Shown: piece by piece, positions 1 through 5,028 of the stretch
Layout of the letters: each line of letters starts with the position of its first letter
Numbering within the stretch: position 1 is the stretch's first letter
NCBI RefSeq assembly: GCF_034932145.1
Contig: NZ_JAYGHV010000334.1
Coordinates: 1-5,964, forward strand
DNA: 5,964 nucleotides
Source: CCY15215 sp034932145
Lineage (GTDB): Bacteria > Cyanobacteriota > Cyanobacteriia > Cyanobacteriales > Spirulinaceae
Direction: 5' to 3'
Notes under the pieces: generated by a model
Seen by the model: only the letters and a program-made list of their open reading frames with translations
What the model was told of the DNA's origin: nothing
The model's database searches: none
Translations under genes and position numbers: made by a program

Positions 1-44
1 GGGGAGTTGGGGGGGTGGGGGGAGTTGGGGGAGCAATGGGCAAT
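1..44 (+). repeat. G-run intergenic repeat with quadruplex potential
   Basis: The unit GGGGAGTTGGGG occurs at 1-12 and again at 19-30. G-runs lie at 1-4, 9-15, 17-22 and 27-31, separated by AGTT, T and AGTT, so four G-tracts of at least four bases sit within 31 bases. This fits an intramolecular G-quadruplex pattern. It is followed by a short CAATGGGCAATG repeat at 34-45. It looks like the edge of a longer G-rich intergenic repeat of the sort scattered through many cyanobacterial genomes. The window begins inside it, so its true length is unknown. Confidence 0.7.
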
Positions 45-106
45 GAAAAATTTGTCCCTCATTACTTATCTTGGGAACTCCTGCAAGAATCTTTCAGTCT
101 CAGGAA

Positions 107-135
107 TTTACAACTGTTAACAATTGCCGTATATT
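107..135 (+). promoter_or_regulatory. Candidate sigma70-type promoter of the tic22-prmC operon
   Basis: A -35 box TTTACA (107-112, 5/6 to TTGACA) and a -10 box TATATT (130-135, 5/6 to TATAAT) are separated by exactly 17 bp. Transcription would begin near 142, giving a leader of about 180 nt before the first gene. It is the best-matching promoter seen in the left intergenic region. The start site is inferred. Confidence 0.6.
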
Positions 136-165
136 GGTTAACAAAATTTACAAATTGTTAACCCA
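107..165 (+). promoter_or_regulatory. Phased TTWACAAN half-sites, HLR1-like (RpaB-type) at 107-124
   Basis: Half-sites TTTACAAC (107), TTAACAAT (117), TTAACAAA (138), TTTACAAA (147) and the weaker TTAACCCA (158) lie on one strand at steps of 10, 21, 9 and 11 bp. They therefore fall on about the same helical face. The pair at 107-124 matches the HLR1 consensus (two KTTACAWW halves with a 2-bp spacer) at 14 of 16 positions. HLR1 is the known target of RpaB, an OmpR-family response regulator that controls high-light genes in cyanobacteria. The sites cover the -35 box and the start region, an arrangement usually associated with repression. Assignment to RpaB is inference. Confidence 0.4.
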
Positions 166-179
166 ATCGGGAAGCGTGA

Positions 180-207
180 TTTTTAGAGCAAGGTTTTTAG
201 AGCAAGA
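180..207 (+). repeat. 14-bp tandem direct repeat, two copies
   Basis: TTTTTAGAGCAAGG (180-193) is followed directly by TTTTTAGAGCAAGA (194-207). The two differ only at the last base. It lies in the presumed 5' leader of the tic22 operon. No function is evident; replication slippage is the simplest origin. Confidence 0.8.
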
Positions 208-222
208 TTTAAACGGTCTGTT

Positions 223-239
223 GTGCGATCGCTTCGCAC
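223..239 (+). repeat. HIP1-containing small hairpin
   Basis: GTGCGA (223-228) and TCGCAC (234-239) form a perfect 6-bp inverted repeat around TCGCT. The octamer GCGATCGC (225-232) lies inside it. Versions of this HIP1-plus-TTCGC hairpin are common between cyanobacterial genes. No T-tract follows, so it does not look like an intrinsic terminator. Confidence 0.55.
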
Positions 240-323
240 TTGACAGTTTACTTGTTTGCTGTTCGGGAAATCCCAGGTAGTTCTTAGTTGCAAAAGTTCG
301 GTAAAGTTTTGAGGTCAATTTCA

Positions 324-1076
324 ATGAAAATGAAATCTTTGGTTCGTTGGTGTTTAGCATTGAGTGTCGCGGGAATCACCCTTTCAAGCGGTTTGTTCTC
401 AGGAACATTAAAAGCATTAGCTTTAACCGAAACACAGATTGTCGAGCGTCTGAAAACCATTCCCGTGTTTGCCGTTGCCGATGAAAATGGTGCGCCCTTA
501 GTGGCCAGAATTCCCCAAAACGCTCAAAGCACTCCCGATCCCGATAGTCCAAGCGTTGCCGGAGTTTTTATCAATCCAATTGATGCCCAAGCATTTATTA
601 CTCGTCTCAAACAGGAAAATCCTAACTTGGGCAATAAGTTGCAAATCATTCCCGTTTCTTTGGGAGATATCTATCAACTCGATCGCCGCAATAGCCAACA
701 AGAAGGGGTTGATTTCACCTACGTCCCAACCAGCCGTCAAGTAGAACTCGCCCAGCAACTCAACCCCGAAAATTTTCAAGGTGTTCCTCTCTTTGTCGCT
801 AAAGCTGGGGCAGAAGGTGGCTATTTAACCCTTCAGCAAAATGACGAACAGGTGATTCCCTTCTTTTTTGAGAAGGAAGGAATCGAGCAAATGGTAGAAC
901 GGTTTAAAGAGCAACAGCCTTCCCTTGCCAATACCATACAAATCCAAGCAGTTCCTCTGGAAGGGGTGATTCAAACCTTGGAACAGAACGATAATGCAGA
1001 ACTGGAAAAAATCGTTCTCATTCCCACTCAAGCCTCCCTCGAGTATATCAATACACTTCGCCAGCAGCAAAGATAG
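324..1076 (+). CDS. Tic22-family periplasmic/thylakoid-lumen protein
   Basis: The protein has 250 residues. I start it at the ATG at 324 because GAGGT at 311-315 lies 8 bp upstream; the frame could extend to a TTG at 288, but that start has no evident ribosome site. Residues 1-33 form a signal peptide: basic MKMKSLVR, a hydrophobic stretch, then ALA (31-33) before LTE, so the mature protein is exported. The mature part shows two related halves. Each begins with a hydrophobic strand (IPVFAVADENG at 46-56, VPLFVAKAG at 154-162) and ends in a segment ending IIPVSLGDIYQL or IQAVPLEGVIQTL. That duplication matches the Tic22 fold. Plant Tic22 works in preprotein import at the chloroplast envelope; cyanobacterial homologues are soluble periplasmic or lumenal proteins proposed to act as chaperones. 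It is first in an apparent operon, 20 bp before prmC. Confidence 0.85.
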   Translation: MKMKSLVRWCLALSVAGITLSSGLFSGTLKALALTETQIVERLKTIPVFAVADENGAPLVARIPQNAQSTPDPDSPSVAGVFINPIDAQAFITRLKQENPNLGNKLQIIPVSLGDIYQLDRRNSQQEGVDFTYVPTSRQVELAQQLNPENFQGVPLFVAKAGAEGGYLTLQQNDEQVIPFFFEKEGIEQMVERFKEQQPSLANTIQIQAVPLEGVIQTLEQNDNAELEKIVLIPTQASLEYINTLRQQQR

Positions 1077-1096
1077 TCCCTGATGGGGGGAGTCAG

Positions 1097-1984
1097 ATGA
1101 TAATTTCGGGTCAAGAATTGTGGTTGTGGCAAAAACGCGCCCAACAGCAAGCGATCGCGGCACATCTTCCCCCTCATGATGTTCATTGGCTATTGCGAGA
1201 ATTGGCGGGTTTGGATTCTTTGACCCTCCATTTAGAAACCTATAAAACGCGATCGCAAATCGAGTTAAAAATATCGCTGTCAGAGTTAGAAAGACTTTGG
1301 CAGCTTCGTCTTGGCGATCGCGTCCCCCTACAGCATCTCACCGGCCAAGTAAGCTGGCGACACTTCACCTTGAAAGTTTCCCCAGAGGTACTCATTCCCC
1401 GTCCAGAAACAGAAATTCTCATCGATCGCGTTGCCGAAATTGTCCAGCAAAACCCTCAACTCGCTGAAGGTCATTGGGTTGACTTAGGGACGGGAAGCGG
1501 CGCGATCGCCTTGGGACTAGCAGAATGCTTGCCCAAAGCGCAAATTCACGCCATCGATATCAGCGCAGAAAGCCTCGAAATTGCCCGAAAAAACGCCCAG
1601 AATCTCAATTTTGCCCATCGAATCCAATTTCATCAAGGTTCCTGGTGGCAACCTCTGACGGCATTGGTTGGTAAAATAAGCGGTATGATTTCCAATCCCC
1701 CTTATATTCCTTCTGCCTTAATTGCTGAACTGGAGCAGGAAGTCAGCCAACACGAACCCCATCTCGCTTTAGATGGAGGAAATGACGGCCTCGATGCCAT
1801 TCGCCATTTAGTGGCAACAGCACCCGATTATTTGCATTCTGGAGGGCTGTGGGCGATCGAAATGATGGACGGACAAGCAGAAATTGTCACTCATCTTCTC
1901 GAAAATCAAGGGAATTATCAGAATATTCACATTGTTCCCGACCTTGCCAAAATTGAGCGCTTTGCCTTTGCTTATTGCCGATGA
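1097..1984 (+). CDS. prmC: Peptide chain release factor N5-glutamine methyltransferase
   Basis: PrmC (HemK) methylates the glutamine of the GGQ motif in release factors RF1 and RF2 using S-adenosylmethionine, which improves translation termination. The 295-residue length is normal. The N-terminal helical domain (about 1-85) binds the release factor. The linker has the typical QHLTGQVSWRHF (79-90) and LIPRPETE (99-106). The Rossmann methyltransferase domain shows motif I DLGTGSGAIALGLA (129-142), the acidic strand AIDIS (152-156) and the catalytic, glutamine-binding NPPY (200-203). EPHLALDGGNDGLDA (220-234) is also characteristic. The ATG at 1097 has GGAG 4 bp upstream. The stop codon overlaps the next start in ATGA, so translation of the next gene is probably coupled. 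All catalytic motifs are intact, so activity is expected. Confidence 0.97.
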   Translation: MIISGQELWLWQKRAQQQAIAAHLPPHDVHWLLRELAGLDSLTLHLETYKTRSQIELKISLSELERLWQLRLGDRVPLQHLTGQVSWRHFTLKVSPEVLIPRPETEILIDRVAEIVQQNPQLAEGHWVDLGTGSGAIALGLAECLPKAQIHAIDISAESLEIARKNAQNLNFAHRIQFHQGSWWQPLTALVGKISGMISNPPYIPSALIAELEQEVSQHEPHLALDGGNDGLDAIRHLVATAPDYLHSGGLWAIEMMDGQAEIVTHLLENQGNYQNIHIVPDLAKIERFAFAYCR

Positions 1985-2574
1985 AAGTTAGCCAAAATGA
2001 ACTCATTGAAGCCGCAAAAGCCGGACAGGTTGTGAGTTTTCCCACTGATACCGTTCCGGCTTTAGCCGTGCGTCCCGATCGCGCCACCGCTATTTTTGAC
2101 CTCAAACGCCGGTCCTTGGAAAAACCCCTAATTTTAATGGCGGCCAATTTTCTCGATTTACAACCCTACATCCAAGGAACTCCCGCAGAATTAGCAATTT
2201 GGCAGCAGATAACCCAAGAATACTGGCCGGGTGCGCTAACCTTAGTTTTACCCGCTTCTGAATTAGTTCCCGAGGGCATCAATCCTGGCGATCGCACCAC
2301 CATTGGTATCCGCGTCCCCGATCTTCCCCTGGCGCGAGAAATCTTGAGTCAAACGGGGGCATTAGCGACAACCAGCGCCAATCATTCCGGGGAACCTCCC
2401 TTAGAAACGACAAACGCGATCGCCCAAGCCTTTCCCAATGTTTTCCTTCTCCACCGTAGCGATCTCCCCTGCGATGTTACAGTAGGCAGTAGGCTGCCCT
2501 CAACTGTGGCAAAATGGACGGGGAAAGCATGGGAAATTCTCCGTCAGGGCAATATTGTCATCAAGGAAAAATAA
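1981..2574 (+). CDS. L-threonylcarbamoyladenylate synthase, TsaC/Sua5/YrdC family
   Basis: Enzymes of this family make threonylcarbamoyl-AMP from threonine, bicarbonate and ATP, the first step of t6A37 modification of ANN-decoding tRNAs. The protein has 197 residues and a single YrdC domain without the extra Sua5 C-terminal domain. Visible motifs are FPTDTVPALA (20-29), DLKRRSLEKPL (40-50, with the K-x-R signature K42/R44), WPGALTLVL (82-90), IGIRVPD (108-114) and ATTSANHSGEPP (129-140). I use the ATG at 1981, whose ATGA overlaps the prmC stop; a TTG two codons earlier is less likely. The usual PT(E/D)TVYGLG is PTDTVPALA here, so the loop after the beta strand differs from the textbook enzyme. 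The family also contains YciO-like paralogues of unclear role, so the exact reaction is probable rather than certain. Confidence 0.88.
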   Translation: MKVSQNELIEAAKAGQVVSFPTDTVPALAVRPDRATAIFDLKRRSLEKPLILMAANFLDLQPYIQGTPAELAIWQQITQEYWPGALTLVLPASELVPEGINPGDRTTIGIRVPDLPLAREILSQTGALATTSANHSGEPPLETTNAIAQAFPNVFLLHRSDLPCDVTVGSRLPSTVAKWTGKAWEILRQGNIVIKEK

Positions 2575-2577
2575 AGC

Positions 2578-3408
2578 ATGAGTGAGGAATTAGAAACCTT
2601 AAAGGCGGAACTCGAACGAACCAAGCTGGCTTATCAAATGGCAGCCCAAATGAGTCTGTTTAAATCCGGTTTTTTAGCAAGAACGTCTCACGAATTGCGA
2701 TCGCCTCTCAACAGTCTCCTCGGATTGCACCAGTTAATTCTGGCGGATTTATGCGAAAGTCCCGAAGAAGAGCGAGAGTTTGTTGGACAGGCACATAAAG
2801 CAGCCTTAAAGCTCATTAAGCTCCTCGATGATATCATTTATGTTTCTAAAGCAGAACACGGCTCGGGTCAAGTCAAAAATCATCCATTTCCATTAAGCGA
2901 AGTCTTTAACGAACTCAAACGACTCACTCATCTACACGCAGCCAATCGCAGTTACGACCTCAATATTACCTATCCCGAACCGGAACTTTATATCAACGCA
3001 GATTTAAAACGATTTGCCCAAGTTTTAGTCAGTTTGGTGGATACGGCGATCGCCTATATGGAGGAAGGGGGGATATCTATTACCGTTCGGACTTCTCCCC
3101 AAAGTGATATTGCTTGGGTGTGGATCGAGATCGAATCCTCCCGAGCAATTTGGCAAGAACCCATCGATTTACTGAAAAAACAACCTCTCGATGTCGATCC
3201 TGAAGCCGTGCAGTCTTTACTTCAGGCTCCTGTTCCTTCTCCTGGCATGAATTTACTCTTAAGTCAATGTCTTTTAGAAACAATGGGAGGAGGACTAGAA
3301 ATGTTGCAAGCACCCTCCCCCAACGAAACAAACCCTCTTACACGGGTACAGTGTTCAATTCCCCTGGCTTCTGCTCAGATGATAGAAGAGGCGCAACCAA
3401 TCGATTAG
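2578..3408 (+). CDS. Histidine-kinase-like protein with degenerate ATP-binding domain
   Basis: The 276-residue protein begins 3 bp after the preceding stop and has AAGGA 10 bp upstream of its ATG. Residues 1-25 look like a short coiled coil. Residues 30-95 form a HisKA dimerisation domain with a good H-box, SHELRSPLNSLLGL (37-50), phospho-acceptor H38. The following region has the layout of a HATPase_c domain but lacks its key residues. The N-box is RFAQVLVSLVDTAIAY (145-160), with T156 where the Mg-binding Asn normally sits. The G1 box DxGxG is replaced by ESSRAI (186-191). The G2 GxGLGL is SPGMNLLL (221-228). MGGGLEM (236-242) and the last strand VQCSIPL (257-263) are kept. There is no sensor or membrane segment. 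A pseudokinase, phosphotransfer or scaffold role is likelier than autophosphorylation; this is inference. Its 3' end overlaps the convergent GNAT gene. Confidence 0.8.
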   Translation: MSEELETLKAELERTKLAYQMAAQMSLFKSGFLARTSHELRSPLNSLLGLHQLILADLCESPEEEREFVGQAHKAALKLIKLLDDIIYVSKAEHGSGQVKNHPFPLSEVFNELKRLTHLHAANRSYDLNITYPEPELYINADLKRFAQVLVSLVDTAIAYMEEGGISITVRTSPQSDIAWVWIEIESSRAIWQEPIDLLKKQPLDVDPEAVQSLLQAPVPSPGMNLLLSQCLLETMGGGLEMLQAPSPNETNPLTRVQCSIPLASAQMIEEAQPID

Positions 3409-3820
3409 CATTGTTGTAGAGAACCATCGTTGTGGTTTGATTCTCCTCAAAACCAATGCGTTCGTAAAAACGTTGTTGATGCGTCGTCATTAAGTACACC
3501 CGTTCGACACGGTTAACATGGGGATGGGCGATTACCGTTTCTACCAATTTACGACCCAAACCCGCCCCTTGATAGTCGGGATGAATGACCACATCCCAAA
3601 TAGTCGCGCGATAAATTCCATCGGAGGTAGCGCGAGCAAACCCGATCAGATGAGTTTTATCCCAGACTGTAATAGTAGGGCTACTATTGGCGATCGCAAT
3701 TCCCATCTCTTCGATATTACGATCTTTAGCCCAAAATGCAGCTTGTTTAAATAAGTCGTGAAGTTGTTCGAGGTCAATAATTGCCTTGTTATCTTGAAAC
3801 TGAATATGGCGACAGTCCAT
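3338..3820 (-). CDS. GNAT-family N-acetyltransferase
   Basis: The 160-residue protein is predicted to transfer an acetyl group from acetyl-CoA to an amine. Motif A is clear: WDVVIHPDYQGAGLGRKLVETVI spans residues 75-97, with the pyrophosphate-binding Q84-G85-A86-G87-L88-G89. Motif B follows with QQRFYERIGFEEN (115-127). The stretch LIGFARATSDGIYRATIWDV (58-77) resembles, from memory, the plant plastid GNAT/NSI group and its cyanobacterial relatives, which include lysine and N-terminal acetyltransferases; the substrate cannot be read from sequence. The ATG at 3820 has GGGAG 7 bp upstream. The last 22 or so residues lie beyond the GNAT fold and are encoded opposite the kinase-like gene (71-bp tail-to-tail overlap, 3338-3408). 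It appears to be a single-gene transcription unit. Confidence 0.9.
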   Translation of the reverse strand: MDCRHIQFQDNKAIIDLEQLHDLFKQAAFWAKDRNIEEMGIAIANSSPTITVWDKTHLIGFARATSDGIYRATIWDVVIHPDYQGAGLGRKLVETVIAHPHVNRVERVYLMTTHQQRFYERIGFEENQTTTMVLYNNANRLVAPLLSSEQKPGELNTVPV

Positions 3821-3920
3821 ACTTTTACTCCCGATCGATCTGGTAAATACAATTGACCTCTCCGATTGCTGTGTTGAAACACTGCGCCTGTTTGATTGAG
3901 AACTGACGCTTTTTTACCCT

Positions 3921-3949
3921 ATTAAATTAAGATTGTAACAATTTGTACA
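3921..3949 (-). promoter_or_regulatory. Candidate promoter of the GNAT gene
   Basis: Read on the minus strand, TGTACA (3949-3944, 4/6 to TTGACA), a 17-bp spacer and TTTAAT (3926-3921, 5/6 to TATAAT) place a start near 3914. That leaves a leader of about 93 nt before the ATG at 3820. A small inverted repeat GTGTT-GA-AACAC (3871-3882) lies in that leader. The spacing is ideal but the -35 is weak. Confidence 0.45.
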
Positions 3950-3950
3950 A
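3932..3950 (-). promoter_or_regulatory. HLR1-like (RpaB-type) site overlapping the GNAT promoter
   Basis: On the minus strand TGTACAAA (3949-3942), spacer TT and GTTACAAT (3939-3932) match the HLR1 consensus KTTACAWW-NN-KTTACAWW at 15 of 16 positions. The same bases can be read as two adjacent palindromes, ATTGT-A-ACAAT (3932-3942) and TTGTACAA (3943-3950). The site covers the presumed -35 box and spacer, so a bound protein would be expected to block RNA polymerase. RpaB as the binder is inference from the known motif. Confidence 0.45.
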
Positions 3951-3976
3951 AAAAAACAAGATTTTTGAGAATTAAA

Positions 3977-3998
3977 AATGTCACCATTTTTTGACATT
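3977..3998. repeat. 7-bp inverted repeat AATGTCA-N8-TGACATT
   Basis: AATGTCA (3977-3983) and TGACATT (3992-3998) are perfect inverted copies separated by 8 bp. The repeat lies between the GNAT promoter and the rpmA terminator. On the minus strand it is followed by TTTTTAATTC, so it could be a weak backup terminator for rplU-rpmA. It could also be an operator. Evidence does not favour either strongly. Confidence 0.4.
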
Positions 3999-4046
3999 AG
4001 TGATGCGAGAATACACACTTTTGCTGAAAAAATTATCTTTTTCCTC

Positions 4047-4072
4047 AAAAAAAAAGGCGGGAAATTCCCGCC
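4047..4072 (-). terminator. Intrinsic terminator of rplU-rpmA
   Basis: GGCGGGAA and TTCCCGCC (4056-4072) form a GC-rich stem around a minimal loop. On the minus strand the stem is followed directly by nine T residues (complement of A at 4047-4055). It begins 7 bp after the rpmA stop codon, the expected place for an operon-ending Rho-independent terminator. Confidence 0.92.
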
Positions 4073-4079
4073 CATCAGC

Positions 4080-4343
4080 TTAAATAGCATCTACAGGATA
4101 GACACTGATTTTTTTACGAGACTTGTCTTTGCGTTCAAATTTAACCACTCCATCAATTAAAGAAAAGAGAGTATCATCATTGCCACGACCGACATTCTTA
4201 CCAGGGTGAACCTTTGTTCCCCTCTGACGGATGAGAATATTGCCAGCCTTGACAGCTTGGCCGCCGTAACGCTTAACACCTAAGCGTTTAGAGTTAGAGT
4301 CCCGACCGTTACGGGTACTGCCCGTGCCTTTCTTATGAGCCAT
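4080..4343 (-). CDS. rpmA: 50S ribosomal protein L27
   Basis: L27 is a component of the large ribosomal subunit whose N-terminal tail reaches towards the peptidyl-transferase centre and helps to position tRNA. The 87-residue protein is canonical: MAHKKGTGSTRNGRDSNSKR at the start, then RYGGQAVKAGNILIRQRGTK, HPGKNVGRGNDDTLF and a C-terminal KFERKDKSRKKISVYP. The short N-terminus begins directly at MAHKKG, so it lacks the cleaved extension found in Firmicutes. AAGGA lies 5 bp upstream of the ATG. It follows rplU by 48 bp, the usual L21-L27 order, and the interval contains one HIP1 site (4364-4371). The intrinsic terminator follows closely. Confidence 0.99.
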   Translation of the reverse strand: MAHKKGTGSTRNGRDSNSKRLGVKRYGGQAVKAGNILIRQRGTKVHPGKNVGRGNDDTLFSLIDGVVKFERKDKSRKKISVYPVDAI

Positions 4344-4391
4344 AATTTCCTTGTTGTTAAATTGCGATCGCGTTTTCTCTGTTGTTCCAGT

Positions 4392-4859
4392 TTACTCTTC
4401 TTCAGAAGTTGCTTCAGCTTCCACTTCCGCAGAAACCGCATCAACAGTTTCTTCAACCTCTTCAACCATCGGTAAAGAATCTTTCACAAGATTGGGGGTT
4501 TCCTCCTCGATCTCCTTTACTTCTGCTTCCGCTAAAACCGTACCGTTAAGATTAATCGAATTAATCATCAAACGGGTTGTTTCTTGGCGGTGTCCGCGTT
4601 TTTTGCGCGTTTTCTTCTTAGGACGCATTTTGTAAACGATAACTTTGCGGCCGCGGAAGTGGCGCATTACTGTTCCTTCTACCGTTGCACCCTCAACGAA
4701 GGGTTGGCCGATGTGAATATCGTCGTCGTGATGGACGAGAAAAACTTTATCAATGCTGTAAGATTCGTCGGGGTCAACGTGGAGAAGTTCGATATCGTAA
4801 AAGCGTCCGGGTTCAACGCGCATTTGTTTTCCCCCGGTTTCGACGATCGCGTAGGTCAT
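4392..4859 (-). CDS. rplU: 50S ribosomal protein L21 with acidic C-terminal extension
   Basis: L21 binds 23S rRNA in the large subunit. The conserved part is clear: MTYAIVETGGKQMRVEPG (1-18), IGQPFVEGATVEGTV (50-64), and the basic rRNA-binding block RGRKVIVYKMRPKKKTRKKRGHRQ (69-92) ending the usual domain near residue 103. I start at the ATG at 4859 because AAGGA lies 9 bp upstream; the frame also has a TTG at 4868, but it abuts that ribosome site. The protein is 155 residues against about 103 in E. coli. The extra tail (about 104-155) is rich in Glu, Ala and Val and ends ATSEEE. Extended L21 tails occur in cyanobacteria and plastid relatives, so this is lineage variation rather than an error, but its role is unknown. 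Confidence 0.97.
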   Translation of the reverse strand: MTYAIVETGGKQMRVEPGRFYDIELLHVDPDESYSIDKVFLVHHDDDIHIGQPFVEGATVEGTVMRHFRGRKVIVYKMRPKKKTRKKRGHRQETTRLMINSINLNGTVLAEAEVKEIEEETPNLVKDSLPMVEEVEETVDAVSAEVEAEATSEEE

Positions 4860-4990
4860 GGTTATCAATCCTTAAAAATAGAGGCCGTATCAGGTAGCTG
4901 ACTGACGAGACTAAGTGCGAGTTAGCTGTAAACAAATCAGCTTTTGAGATGTCTCAACCCGATCCGAGCTTGTTGGACACGCAATCTCTA
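4860..4990 (-). promoter_or_regulatory. Possible structured leader of rplU-rpmA
   Basis: The region upstream of rplU carries three small inverted repeats: TTGAGA-N2-TCTCAA (4944-4957), AGCTG-N9-CAGCT (4924-4942) and TCAG-N4-CTGA (4890-4901). If transcription starts near 4985, all three lie in a 5' leader of about 125 nt. Ribosomal protein operons often use such leaders for autoregulation, but I recognise no named L21 leader motif here. The last hairpin ends well before the ribosome site at 4869-4873. Confidence 0.3.
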
Positions 4991-4996
4991 ATCATA
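4991..4996 (-). promoter_or_regulatory. Candidate -10 box for rplU-rpmA
   Basis: TATGAT (complement of 4991-4996, 5/6 to TATAAT) lies 132 bp upstream of the rplU start, in the gap after the PPC gene. TATAGT overlaps it at 4996-5001 as an alternative. No convincing -35 box is present at 16-18 bp. The 169-bp gap to the upstream gene makes an independent promoter likely somewhere here. Confidence 0.35.
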
Positions 4997-5028
4997 CTAT
5001 AGGGAATGGGCAATCCTGACTTTGTTCG

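Noticed and set aside
1..44. CRISPR array or insertion-sequence end
   Set aside because: The G-rich units are too short and lack unique spacers, and no transposase or terminal inverted repeats are seen.
240..245. Perfect TTGACA -35 hexamer upstream of tic22
   Set aside because: No TATAAT-like sequence lies 16-19 bp downstream (the bases there are GC-rich), so it is probably part of the HIP1 hairpin repeat flank and not a promoter.
288..323. N-terminal extension of tic22 from a TTG codon
   Set aside because: It would put twelve residues before the signal peptide, and no ribosome site precedes it, whereas GAGGT is well placed for the ATG at 324.
71..360. Small open frames on both strands in the tic22 leader
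   Set aside because: They cross promoter and repeat elements, show no recognisable protein features and no convincing ribosome site.
4056..4072. rpmA terminator as a plus-strand terminator
   Set aside because: The A-tract lies upstream of the hairpin on the plus strand and no T-run follows there, and no plus-strand gene ends nearby.
4351..4901. Long plus-strand open frames opposite rplU
   Set aside because: They mirror the conserved L21 gene, encode low-complexity Ser/Ala/Thr sequence and have no ribosome site; they are shadows.
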